Part shown: piece by piece, positions 31,138-39,624 of the stretch
Layout of the letters: each line of letters opens with the position of its first letter
Position numbering within the stretch: position 1 is the first letter of the stretch
Assembly (NCBI GenBank): GCA_003153015.1
Contig: PMBS01000258.1
Location: 30,291 to 74,244 of the forward strand
Source of the DNA: Myxococcales bacterium
Lineage (GTDB): Bacteria; Myxococcota_A; Polyangia; Fen-1088
Length of the DNA stretch: 43,954 nucleotides
Direction of reading: 5' to 3'
The notes under the pieces: model-generated
What the model saw: the letters and a program-made list of their open reading frames with translations, nothing else
What the model was told of the DNA's origin: nothing
The model's database searches: none
Made by a program: the position numbers and the translations under genes

Positions 31138-33435
31138 ATGTCGCGCGGTCCTTACGCCCTGTTGCCGTTCCTAGCCGGCGTTCTTGCCGCACCCCAGGCC
31201 CGCGCGGAAGACTACTCGCTGCTAGCGGCCTGTCCGGCCGGAAATCTGTTGTCTGGACGGCGACCCACAAGCTGGCAGGACACGCGCCGCGATCTGGCCC
31301 TTCTCACCGACGAGACCCTGGCGCCCGAGGGCGCGCTGTGGGATGCCCCGCTGGCGGTGCTGTTCGACACCGGCGCGGCGACCGTGACTTGGGACTTGGG
31401 CGCGCCCACCACGGTGAACGCGCTGGCTATCCAGGCCGACGCCAACGACAGGTACACGGCGTGGGGCTCGCTCGACGGCCACGACTACCGCGTGCTGGGA
31501 CACATTTTCCCGGTGCCCAACCACGGCCTGCGCCTGCGCACCATCGAGACCGGAGGCGTGGCGCTGCGCTACCTGCGCGTCGGCGAGGGGGTGGGCGACA
31601 CCTCTTTCTCGGTTTCCGAGGTCGCAGCCTATTGCCAGAAACCCACTCCGTTCCCAGCCCAGATGCGGGTGGGGAACGCCCCGCCCACCGTGGTGCCCAA
31701 GACCTATTGGGACGACATCGCCAGCGCGCGTTGGGAGTTGGTGCTAGCCCTGATCGGGCTGCTCTTTTTGTGGTGGGACCGATGGGTGTCGAGAGGCGCT
31801 GCCATTAGGCCCAAGGAGAAGGCTACCGGCATCTTCGACCCGGTCATTCGGTCTGTGCAGTACTTGGCCACCGCGCTCGGGCTTGGCAAGATTGGCGGGA
31901 AAGCTCGCCGTGCCATTCTGGCCGTGCTGGGCTTGGTGGCGTTTCTGACCTACTTCAACTTCGGTTACTTCCACTTTCCCAATTTTATTCACGGCTGGGA
32001 CACCTTTCACTACTACATCGGGTCGAAGTACTCGCGCGAGTTGAGCTATGATCGGCTGTACGAGTGCGTGGCAGTGGCGGACTCCGAGCTGCCATCGCTG
32101 CGCCGCCGGGTCGAGATGCGCAAGCTCACCAACCTGCGCACCAATATCCTGGAGACCACCGCCGACATTCTGGCGCATCCGGAACGCTGCAAGCAGCATT
32201 TCACCCCTGAGCGCTGGGAGTCCTTCCAGCGCGACCTGGTCTACTTCCGCACCCTGGAGAACGCGCGCCGCTGGGATGATGCGCAGACCGACCATGGCTA
32301 CAACGGCACCCCGGTGTGGAACATCGCGGGTTCGCTGCTCGCCAACCTGGCGCCTGCCAGCAAGACCCAAGTTTACATCCTGAATTCGCTGGATTCTGTC
32401 TATTTGGCCGCTGGGTGTCTGATGATTGCGTGGGCGTTCAGTTGGCGTGTGTTGGCGATCGCGCTCTTGGTTTTTGCCACCAACTTCCCCTCGCGCTTCT
32501 ATTGGACCGGGGGCGCATTCTTGCGCTGGGACTGGCTGTTCTGGATGATCGCGAGCGTGTGCCTGCTCAAGAAGCAACACCCGATTGCGGCAGGTTTGGC
32601 CCTGGCCTACTCGACCCTGTTGCGCATGTTCCCCATCTTCCTCTTCGTCGCGCCCGTGTTGGCTGCCGCCTATCACATCGTCCGGCATCGCAAGCTCCCT
32701 CCAACCTATATGCGTTTCTTTGCCGGTGCAGCTTTGGGCGCGGCTTTGCTGATTCCGGCAGGCATGGCGGTGGTCGGGCGCGCCAGCACCTACCAGGACT
32801 TCGTGCGCAACACGATGAAGCACTCAGGGACGGCGTTGACCAACAACATGGGTCTGCGCACGGTGGTGGCCTACCGGCCCTCAGAGGCGGGTCGCATGAT
32901 GCGCAGCGAGGGGCAGACCGATCCCTGGGCGAAATGGAAGCAGGCGCGGTTGGACAGTTTCCATCGGTCGCAGCCCGTGTATTTTGCCGCGGTGGTCGCC
33001 TTCCTGGTGTTGCTGGGTTTTGCCGTGCGTGAGGTCGAACCGTGGGCTGCCTTGGCGTTGTCGGCGACCTTCATTTCTTTCGGGGTCGAGCTGACTTGCT
33101 ACTACTACGCCTTCATCATTGTCGTGGCCTTGCTATGCCTGAAGAGCGAACGACTCGCTTTTCGCCTGTTGCTGCTCACCGCCTTCACCCAGTTCGCGGC
33201 GTGGGCACCAATCAAGGGCATGCCCACCTGGCTCGATGAACAGTACACCCTGATGTCGGTGGCCACGCTGATTGTGTTCATCGCGATTGCCTGGGAGTTC
33301 ATCTCCCAGCGCCGCTTAGCCCTGGCCAGCGTGGGTGCCTCTGCCTCCGGCGGGCCGGAAACGGATGCGACCACGCGCGAGGAACCCGCGCCAGCTTCGC
33401 GGGGCCGTGTCCACCGTCGGCGTCGTCGGCGGTAG
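31138..33435 (+). CDS. membrane protein with discoidin-like domain and GT-C/DUF2029-like glycosyltransferase core
   Basis: A 765-residue protein. A signal peptide ends near residue 23 (PQARA-ED). Residues about 40-165 resemble an F5/8 type C (discoidin) sugar-binding domain (VTWDLGAPTTVNALAIQAD, YTAWGSLDGHDYRVLG, LRYLRVGEG). One helix at about 201-216 follows, then a multi-helix membrane domain from about 255. This begins FNFGYFHFPNFIHGWDTFHY and YIGSKYSRELSYDRLYECV, a style typical of polyprenyl-phosphate-dependent GT-C transferases. The C-terminus is an Arg-rich tail. It probably transfers sugars on the periplasmic side. The donor, acceptor and reason for the lectin-like front domain are unknown. 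It sits 7 nt after the phosphatidyltransferase gene. Confidence 0.7.
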   Translation: MSRGPYALLPFLAGVLAAPQARAEDYSLLAACPAGNLLSGRRPTSWQDTRRDLALLTDETLAPEGALWDAPLAVLFDTGAATVTWDLGAPTTVNALAIQADANDRYTAWGSLDGHDYRVLGHIFPVPNHGLRLRTIETGGVALRYLRVGEGVGDTSFSVSEVAAYCQKPTPFPAQMRVGNAPPTVVPKTYWDDIASARWELVLALIGLLFLWWDRWVSRGAAIRPKEKATGIFDPVIRSVQYLATALGLGKIGGKARRAILAVLGLVAFLTYFNFGYFHFPNFIHGWDTFHYYIGSKYSRELSYDRLYECVAVADSELPSLRRRVEMRKLTNLRTNILETTADILAHPERCKQHFTPERWESFQRDLVYFRTLENARRWDDAQTDHGYNGTPVWNIAGSLLANLAPASKTQVYILNSLDSVYLAAGCLMIAWAFSWRVLAIALLVFATNFPSRFYWTGGAFLRWDWLFWMIASVCLLKKQHPIAAGLALAYSTLLRMFPIFLFVAPVLAAAYHIVRHRKLPPTYMRFFAGAALGAALLIPAGMAVVGRASTYQDFVRNTMKHSGTALTNNMGLRTVVAYRPSEAGRMMRSEGQTDPWAKWKQARLDSFHRSQPVYFAAVVAFLVLLGFAVREVEPWAALALSATFISFGVELTCYYYAFIIVVALLCLKSERLAFRLLLLTAFTQFAAWAPIKGMPTWLDEQYTLMSVATLIVFIAIAWEFISQRRLALASVGASASGGPETDATTREEPAPASRGRVHRRRRRR

Positions 33436-33457
33436 TCGGGCACACAGACGTCGCTGG

Positions 33458-34804
33458 CTACTTCAAGTAGGCTGCCAACGGACTGCCGATGCGAGTCAGT
33501 TCTTGCGCGGCAAGCTGGGCCATCGCTGTGGCGCCCGCCTTGTCGAAGTGTGCCTTGTCACCGTTGAAGGTGAGGGCCGCCGCGGCTGACTGGCCGATCG
33601 AGTTGTAGTATTCGATTCCGCGCGCGTTGAGATCGTCGACCAACAGGCCCTTGGCCTTTCCCACCGCAATCGTCGCGTCACAATACGGCTGTAGCCGATC
33701 ATTGGTTTCCTTGCCGCCGACCCACACCTGCAGCGGGGATGATGTCGTGGGGATGAAGGTGGCCTTCTTTGCCGCGACTTCATCCGCCATCGTGCTGAGC
33801 TCCACCTGGAAATCCGCCGGAGTGACGGGCCCGTGCGCAGTGCCGCTGTCGTTGATCCCGAACGCCGCCATCACGTAGTCGCCAGCCTGGACGTTGCCGA
33901 TGAGGGTCTTCCATTTACCCGAGTAGAAGCTTTGCACATTGGCGCCGCCCTGAGCCTGATTGTCAATCGTCACCTTGCTGACGAAAAACTGCCCAAACTC
34001 CTGCCCCCAGCCCTCTTGGGTAGTAGTCGCCGCATAATTGGACATGGTCGAATCGCCAGCCAAATGCACGGTGATGCTTGGCAGCGAGCCCGGATCGGGC
34101 TTGCCGCCAGTGCTGCCGCCGCTGGCGCTGGTGGTGCCACCGTTGGCGCTGGTGGTGCCACCGTTGGCGATGCCACCGGTGCTGTTGGTGCCACCGCTGC
34201 TGATGCGACCGCCGCTGGAGCCGGTGGTGCCGCCCCTGGCGCTGGCGCCACCGCTGCTGGCGCTGGTGCTGCCGCCGCTGGCGCTGGTGCCACCGCTGCT
34301 GGCGCTGGTGCTGCCGCCGGCGCCTGCGTTTCCACCCTGGCCACCTGTCCCAGACGTCCCGCCGGCCAAAGTCGCGCTGCCGCCGGCTCCAGCAGAGGCG
34401 CCCCCTGAGGAAGCGAGCCCGCCCGTGCCAGGCTGGCCACCGGTTCTTGGCTGGCCCCCTGAGGCCGGCTGCCCACCGGAGCTTGTCTGCCCACCCGAGG
34501 CGGGCAGGCCGCCGGACCCCAATTGACTACCGGCGGAAGACTGACCACCGGAGGAAGGCGTCGTTCCGGCCTGGCCGCCCGATGCTTGCTGGCCGCCGCT
34601 TCCTTGCGAGCCACCGTTGCCAATCTGTCCGCCGCTGTCTCCGCCGGTTCCAGTCACCCCACCGGTCCCTTGCGGTGAGCCGGTGGACCCGCCACTACAA
34701 CCAAGCAACAACACCGCCAGCAAAGCCGCGGCCCAGCCGCCTCTCGTCAGGCTAGAGCAGGACTCACGAAATGGAGTTCTTGTCAGGCCGAAGTGCATGG
34801 GCAA
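33458..34804 (-). CDS. lipoprotein with CE12-like SGNH esterase domain (rhamnogalacturonan acetylesterase-like)
   Basis: A 448-residue lipoprotein with lipobox LLGC (Cys36) and an exceptionally long Gly/Ser/Thr/Ala linker (about 37-240). The C-terminal SGNH hydrolase domain has block I HLAGDSTMSNY (nucleophile Ser), GWGQEFGQFF, block III AFGINDSG (Asn) and block V GDKAHFDKAGA (Asp/His). This order matches CE12 acetylesterases, which deacetylate pectin side chains or xylan. The enzyme would be displayed at the cell surface by the linker. The linker DNA (about 34090-34690) is made of degenerate short tandem repeats. It is convergent with the upstream GT-C gene, and the next minus-strand gene lies 149 nt away across a CACAGAG element. 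Confidence 0.85.
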   Translation of the reverse strand: MPMHFGLTRTPFRESCSSLTRGGWAAALLAVLLLGCSGGSTGSPQGTGGVTGTGGDSGGQIGNGGSQGSGGQQASGGQAGTTPSSGGQSSAGSQLGSGGLPASGGQTSSGGQPASGGQPRTGGQPGTGGLASSGGASAGAGGSATLAGGTSGTGGQGGNAGAGGSTSASSGGTSASGGSTSASSGGASARGGTTGSSGGRISSGGTNSTGGIANGGTTSANGGTTSASGGSTGGKPDPGSLPSITVHLAGDSTMSNYAATTTQEGWGQEFGQFFVSKVTIDNQAQGGANVQSFYSGKWKTLIGNVQAGDYVMAAFGINDSGTAHGPVTPADFQVELSTMADEVAAKKATFIPTTSSPLQVWVGGKETNDRLQPYCDATIAVGKAKGLLVDDLNARGIEYYNSIGQSAAAALTFNGDKAHFDKAGATAMAQLAAQELTRIGSPLAAYLK

Positions 34805-34835
34805 AGTCTAGCACGGCCCCGGCGTCGCCGGAGGT

Positions 34836-34962
34836 AGTCAGCTTTCTTCACCACAGAGGCCACAGAGCCGGAGCAGAAAGGGAGTGGGGGCCGGTCCGAA
34901 CTCCTTCTTCCTATCCGATCTCTGCGTTCTCTGTGCTCTCTGCGGTGAAATAGCTAGCCAAC
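34836..34962. repeat. CACAGAG long palindromic repeat, copy 3
   Basis: The left arm is AGTCAGCTTTCTTCACCACA and onward. The right arm ends CTCTGCGGTGAAATAGCTAG followed by CCAAC. The right flank AGCTAGCCAAC equals that of copy 1. The right end reaches into the last codons of the Gfo/Idh gene, whose TAG stop is at 34954-34956. Confidence 0.85.
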
Positions 34963-35952
34963 TAACTCAGCATGCCCGCTGGCGGCCGAACGTCGAAGCG
35001 CATCGAGCACAGCCATGTTCTTGATCGAATCTTCCAGCGGGATGGGGCTGGGGCCGCCGGCTTGCGCAGCGCGGGCAAATCCCTCGGCCAGGACAGTGTA
35101 CTGGTCCACAGGATCGAACGTCAGACGCTGGGGCATTGGCTTCTCGAGGCTCGGGCTGGAGTTGACAACTATCTCCGAGGGAGAGTCGCCGGGCGGGTTC
35201 CAGGGATTGACCATCTCGATGTGGCCGCCGGTGCCGATGAGCTGAGCTCGCTGCACAGGGAAGGTTTCCATTCCGACGGTGAAGATTGCGTGGCCCTGCG
35301 GAAACTCGAGGATCGCGCTGGTCAGGCAGTCCACGCCCCGGTCCGGATCGCGCTCCGCCCGGGCCATGACGGCGGTTGGCTCATCATCGAAGCAGAAGCG
35401 GCTCATGGTGACCGGGTAGAAGCCGGTGTCGAGCAGAACCCCGCCGCCCATCGTCGGGTCGTAGCGGACATTGTCGCGCGAGCCGAGCTGGTAGCCGAAC
35501 GTCCCGACAAAGGCTCGCAACTCGCCGATAGCTTTTTGCCGGACGAGATTGCGCACGGCCAGCCAGCGCGGGTGGACCCGCACCATCGCAGCCTCGCAGA
35601 TGAGCACGCGGTTCTGCGCGGAAGCGGTGAGCAGCCGGCGGGCTTGCGCGGCGTCGAGCGCGATGGGTTTTTCGCACAGGACGTGCTTGCCCGCCGCCGC
35701 TGCGCGCTCTGACCATGGGACGTGCAGGTGGTTGGGCAGCGGGTTGTACACGGCGTCGATGTCCGGATCAGCGAGCAGGGCCTGGTAGGAATCGTAGGCC
35801 CTCTTCACACCCAGGGCGCGCGCCACCTCCGAAGCCCTGCGCCCGTCGCGCGATGCGATGGCCACCACCTTGGTGTCCTGCCCCGCCTGCATCGCGGGGA
35901 TCATGCGGGCAACCGCGAAGTGGGACGTGCCGATTATGCCGAAGCGAAACAT
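34954..35952 (-). CDS. Gfo/Idh/MocA family NAD(P)-dependent oxidoreductase
   Basis: A 332-residue oxidoreductase. The N-terminal Rossmann part starts FRFGIIGTSHFAVARMIPAM. DIDAVYNPLPNHLHVPWSE and the signature HVLCEKPIALDAAQARRLL (Glu-Lys-Pro, catalytic Lys) follow, then the alpha/beta C-terminal domain with GVLLDTGFYPV. Family members oxidise or reduce sugars, inositols or trans-dihydrodiols. It lies 6 nt after the GT-C/TPR gene on the same strand, so the pair is probably an operon. Its stop codon sits inside the right flank of a CACAGAG repeat, so the last residues may have been altered by the repeat. Confidence 0.9.
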   Translation of the reverse strand: MFRFGIIGTSHFAVARMIPAMQAGQDTKVVAIASRDGRRASEVARALGVKRAYDSYQALLADPDIDAVYNPLPNHLHVPWSERAAAAGKHVLCEKPIALDAAQARRLLTASAQNRVLICEAAMVRVHPRWLAVRNLVRQKAIGELRAFVGTFGYQLGSRDNVRYDPTMGGGVLLDTGFYPVTMSRFCFDDEPTAVMARAERDPDRGVDCLTSAILEFPQGHAIFTVGMETFPVQRAQLIGTGGHIEMVNPWNPPGDSPSEIVVNSSPSLEKPMPQRLTFDPVDQYTVLAEGFARAAQAGGPSPIPLEDSIKNMAVLDALRRSAASGHAELVG

Positions 35953-35958
35953 CGTACC

Positions 35959-37806
35959 CTAGGGTGTTGGTCCGCCGGCCCCGCGGGCGCGGGCGCGGAA
36001 GAGTTCCAGGAGTTGCTTGCGGCGCATCGAATCCGGGAAGATCCGCTGACAGCGCTCAACCGTTGCTTCAGCCTCTGCCAGGCGGCCCGACATGGAATGT
36101 GCGTCGGCGAGCCATTCACACGCCGGGCGCAGGTTCGGCATCCGTTGCAGAGCTCGTTGGAAATGGCCCTGGGCGGTGGCGTATTCGTGGGTACGGAAAG
36201 CCGCCCAGCCCAACGTCAGATCCCGCCATGGCGAATCGGGCGTGGGGAGAAGGGGCTGGGGCGGGGGGCGGTCCGCGCGGGCCAGCAGGGTGGCCACGTG
36301 GTCGGAGTAGAGAAATCGCCAGCGCCCGGACTTGCGAAGCTGTTCGATCTGCTGCGGGCTGTGTTGCGGCCACAGCACGAAATCAGCGCCCGAGGCCCAA
36401 ACCACGTCATCCCATCCGTCCTGCAGGGCCAAGACCCGCAGGTACTGCCGGTAGGTTTTCTCGTCAAACGCCGTGCCGGCACGGCCGTCGATGAAGACCT
36501 GCAAGCGTCCCCCGGTTCGCCAATCGACGTAGCCACCCCAGTTGTAATAACCGAAGAGCTTGCCTTCGAGGTGGTTCGTCTCGACCAGATTCATCGCCTC
36601 CACCGGGAAGGCGTCCTCGGCAGTCAAGAAGAGGAAGGCGTTGCGGGAAAGCGGAAAGGGTGCCAGTTGCAGGCCGCCCCAGACCATGGCCGCGACCGGC
36701 AGGGCAATCTGCCAGACGCGCGGTCGATCGAGCCAGGGTAGAGCACGCACGATGCGCCGACGCAGCGAGGAGCAGACCACCACCAGTGCGGGGGCCAGCA
36801 CCAGACTCTGCGCGATGCCGAAGAGCGGAATGAAGCGACGGCTCCTGATGGACAGGACCAGCGTGACCAGCCCGATGGCCACGCTGGAGAGAATGAGGCG
36901 GGGCTGCCGCCGGTAGGCGCGCGCACCCACCACGATGAGAAGCGACATCGCGAAGGCGGCAATCGAGGGGTAGTAGAGCTTGCTCCGGATGCCGCCCGGC
37001 TCCCACGGGGGCAACCACTCGGCTATGCGAAGAAAGGGCGAGTGACTGTCCTGGGCAAATCGGATGGGCCAGAACAGAGCTTCGCTTCCGTTGCCATTGA
37101 CGAAACAGGCAAGCAGGCAAGCCAGTCCCAGGTACGCCGCTCGTTGGGGAGCCTCGCCGTAGAAGAACGAGATAGCCAGCACTGTCGCGATGGTGACGAG
37201 GCCGAGAATGAAACCACTGTGCAGGTTCGCCCACAGCATGAAGACCAGGGGGAGGATCCACAACTTGCGTGACAAGGGCAGCGCGAAGGAGAGAACCACG
37301 ACAAAGCCCAGGAAGGTGTAGAGCTGAGGCCGCATGTCGAAAAAGGGCGCCCCGACGGCAATGGCGGCCAGCACGGCCAAATAGGCGCTTCCCGAACCGC
37401 CACAGATCTGCCGCAACAAACGAAAGAGAAGGGCGAAGGTGGCAACTAGAAGGCCCCACTTCCACCAGACCAAGGCAGCCGTGCCAAAGAGCCTGGACCA
37501 GTTGTAGAAGATGACGTCCGACAGCCACTCGGGATGGAACCAGGGCCGGCCGTGGCAGGTGAAGGAAAAGGGATCGGTGAAGTGGAGAGTGTGGGTCTGC
37601 GTGATCCAACGACCGCCGGCCAGGTGCCACCAGAGATCCGAGCCCTGCATGGTGGTGAAGCCAAAGGACCAGCAGGTCAAGATTACGGCGGGCCACCAGA
37701 GCAGGGAAACCCTTCGCGGTTCGGGCGCGGGCGCGGGTGGCAAACGGTCGTCGCTCTTGCCGGTCGCCCGGCTCGAGGGCTTCTTCTTGGCGGGCTTGTT
37801 CCGCAT
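35959..37806 (-). CDS. GT-C-like polytopic membrane protein with C-terminal TPR
   Basis: A 615-residue protein. It has a Lys/Pro-rich cytosolic start, then about 11-12 membrane helices. The first loop contains GSDLWWHLAGGRWI and HGRPWFHPEWLSD, an acidic/aromatic first loop typical of uncharacterised GT-C-like transferases. A soluble portion from about residue 400 has NLVETNHLEGKLFGYYNWGG and a TPR-like tail (LGWAAFRTHEYATAQGHFQR, ALQRMPNLRPACEWLADAHS). It probably modifies an exported glycan or protein with a sugar from a polyprenyl carrier. No enzymatic assignment is firm. It precedes the Gfo/Idh gene by 6 nt. Confidence 0.7.
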   Translation of the reverse strand: MRNKPAKKKPSSRATGKSDDRLPPAPAPEPRRVSLLWWPAVILTCWSFGFTTMQGSDLWWHLAGGRWITQTHTLHFTDPFSFTCHGRPWFHPEWLSDVIFYNWSRLFGTAALVWWKWGLLVATFALLFRLLRQICGGSGSAYLAVLAAIAVGAPFFDMRPQLYTFLGFVVVLSFALPLSRKLWILPLVFMLWANLHSGFILGLVTIATVLAISFFYGEAPQRAAYLGLACLLACFVNGNGSEALFWPIRFAQDSHSPFLRIAEWLPPWEPGGIRSKLYYPSIAAFAMSLLIVVGARAYRRQPRLILSSVAIGLVTLVLSIRSRRFIPLFGIAQSLVLAPALVVVCSSLRRRIVRALPWLDRPRVWQIALPVAAMVWGGLQLAPFPLSRNAFLFLTAEDAFPVEAMNLVETNHLEGKLFGYYNWGGYVDWRTGGRLQVFIDGRAGTAFDEKTYRQYLRVLALQDGWDDVVWASGADFVLWPQHSPQQIEQLRKSGRWRFLYSDHVATLLARADRPPPQPLLPTPDSPWRDLTLGWAAFRTHEYATAQGHFQRALQRMPNLRPACEWLADAHSMSGRLAEAEATVERCQRIFPDSMRRKQLLELFRARARGAGGPTP

Positions 37807-37919
37807 CCCCGCCAGCTTTCTACCCCGACCGCCCCACAGGGCAAAGGGTCAGTTCACGAAACCTGCACACCGCCGCCGATGGCGCCCGCGACTGCGGCTT
37901 GCTTTCGTGCAGCACGGAC

Positions 37920-39314
37920 CTAGTGGCCGGTGTAGTCGCGCAGAGCGGAAATCTCCGCCGCGCTCAGAGCGCGACTGTAGATGCGGAACTCGTCGATTGC
38001 GCCATCAAAGTAGGGATTGGCAAACTCCGAACGCCCTATCCAGTCGTTGGGAGTGGAGCCCAAGGAGCTGGGACGGAATTTCATGGGCGTGGTGGTGCCG
38101 ACCTGAGCACCGTCCAGATACAGGCGTCCGTTGCCGGAGGCATCGATCACTACGGCCGTGTGATACCACTGAGCCGCGGCAATTGCTGTCCCATCGATGT
38201 CATCCCGGGTCACACCCCCGTCGGAAAGAGTAAACCGGATGGTGAAATGAAGGGGGCCGCCGGGACCGTAGGTAGGCGTGAGAAACATGGACGATATCGT
38301 GGGGCTGCTGCCAATATCGAAAACCCGCTGATAGGGCGCGTTCGTGCTGTTGATCCTGAACCAGGTGGCAATCGTCATCTCGCTGGACGTAGCAAGAATT
38401 GCTGGCGGCATTACCACGTATCCACCCGAGGTCGCGGTGCCAGTGAGCACCAGCGCGTTTCCCAGCTTGCCTGCGGCGATGCTGAAGGGGGCCACCAGGG
38501 TCCCGTCGTTGCCATTGCCGGACTTGTCAGGGACCGTCGTGCCAGTGACCTCGTCGAAGCTGTAGTAGAGGAGAAGTCCTGGGACAACGGTGGTGGTATC
38601 AGGGGGCAAATCAGGGACTTGGACAACGTCGGGGGTGACATCGGGGGCGACGTCGGGGGTGACATCGGGGATCTGGGCGACGTCAGGGGTGACATCGGGA
38701 ACTCGGGCGACGTCGGGGGTGACATCCGGGGCGACATCGAGGACTGTGGGCGCATCTTTCTTGGCATCGGGCGGGGGAGCCACCTCAACCGGGGCGGTAA
38801 CCTCGTTCGCCGTTCGCAGATCCGGCGGAACTCCGCCGTCGCCTGGACTCGTGCTCCCTCCGGTTGCGGTTTTCCCGCCGGTTGCTGTGCCACCCGTGCT
38901 CACGCCCCCCGCGCCACCTGTGGCAACGCCACCCGTGCCACCCGCTGTCGTGCCGCCGGCGCCGCCCGCTGTCGTGCCGCCGGCACCGACCGCTGTCGCG
39001 CCGCTCGCGCCGCCAGTTGTCGCCCCGGCTCCACCTGTTGTCGTGCCGCCGGCGCCGATCGCCGTCGTGCCGCCGGCGCCGATCGCTGTCGTGCCGCCGG
39101 CGCCGATCGCTGTCGTGCCGCCAGCGCCGATCGCTGTCGTGCCGCCAGCGCCGCCTTTACCTGGGGCCGTACCCGAAGACGTTGTGCTAGTCCCGCCTTG
39201 CCCACCCGCACCACTCGCCAATCCCTTTGGACGCGTCAGATCCACGCAAGCACCTGCGAACAGCAGGTAACCCAAGGCCAAGGAAGCAAACGCGGTGAAA
39301 CGGTTTGCAGGCAT
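37920..39314 (-). CDS. lipoprotein with LamG/concanavalin-like domain and two repeat linkers
   Basis: A 464-residue lipoprotein. The signal peptide starts MPANRFTAFASLALGYLL and ends at lipobox AGAC (Cys23). The first linker consists of GAGGTTAI/GAGGTTAG-type octapeptides, the second of Pro-Asp-Val/Thr-Pro-Asp-Val repeats. The C-terminal LamG-type jelly roll (about 240-460) has LLYYSFDEVTGTTVPDKSGN, MTIATWFRINSTN, WYHTAVVIDASGNGRLYLDG and DGAIDEFRIYSRALSAAEI. It is likely a surface carbohydrate- or ligand-binding protein with no catalytic residues. The frame is open to 39377, but ATG 39314 starts the signal peptide. No clear ribosome site is visible. Confidence 0.82.
   Translation of the reverse strand: MPANRFTAFASLALGYLLFAGACVDLTRPKGLASGAGGQGGTSTTSSGTAPGKGGAGGTTAIGAGGTTAIGAGGTTAIGAGGTTAIGAGGTTTGGAGATTGGASGATAVGAGGTTAGGAGGTTAGGTGGVATGGAGGVSTGGTATGGKTATGGSTSPGDGGVPPDLRTANEVTAPVEVAPPPDAKKDAPTVLDVAPDVTPDVARVPDVTPDVAQIPDVTPDVAPDVTPDVVQVPDLPPDTTTVVPGLLLYYSFDEVTGTTVPDKSGNGNDGTLVAPFSIAAGKLGNALVLTGTATSGGYVVMPPAILATSSEMTIATWFRINSTNAPYQRVFDIGSSPTISSMFLTPTYGPGGPLHFTIRFTLSDGGVTRDDIDGTAIAAAQWYHTAVVIDASGNGRLYLDGAQVGTTTPMKFRPSSLGSTPNDWIGRSEFANPYFDGAIDEFRIYSRALSAAEISALRDYTGH
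39054..39149. repeat. 24-bp tandem repeat, four units, coding for Gly/Thr octapeptides
   Basis: Four consecutive 24-bp units start at 39054, 39078, 39102 and 39126, each beginning GCCGATCGC and carrying GTCGTGCCGCC. They differ only at a C/T and a G/A position. On the minus strand they encode GAGGTTAI. More diverged copies continue to about 38930. Such near-identical units can change number by slippage. Confidence 0.85.
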
Positions 39315-39624
39315 CGAGATCACGCTACATTGTGCCAGGCGGAAGAGATTGTACATCCCTTCCAAGCTGCATTTCAACCAGGCAGCGTAACGTGGCGAAT
39401 CAGCAGGAGGCGCGCCGCGGGTTGGCCACGAGCCACCCGCGCGCCAGCACTAGTACAGATTCTTGGAAATCCGTGGCTGGTTGCCGGTTCCGGGACCGGT
39501 AGCCGGATCCGGTTCCGAATCCGGGACCGGCCACCAGCTCCGGCCACCGGCTCCGCCGCCGTAACACCGGCCGCTCAACCAGCTGCGAACTTTCGAGAGG
39601 CGGTACTAGCTTGCGGCTCGCGCT
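39315..39624. other. 310-nt spacer with CCGG-rich repeat, copy 2 (39483-39563)
   Basis: The part next to the LamG gene should hold its promoter, which I could not delineate. At 39483-39563 lies a block of interleaved palindromes containing ACCGGTAGCCGGATCCGG and CGGCCACCGGC, related to the block behind the kinase gene at 13572-13620. In both copies one plus-strand frame reads VAGSGTG. No gene is supported here. Confidence 0.55.

Noticed and set aside
39054-39149. Possible CRISPR-like array
   Set aside because: The 24-bp units are directly adjacent without spacers and are in frame in a lipoprotein linker.
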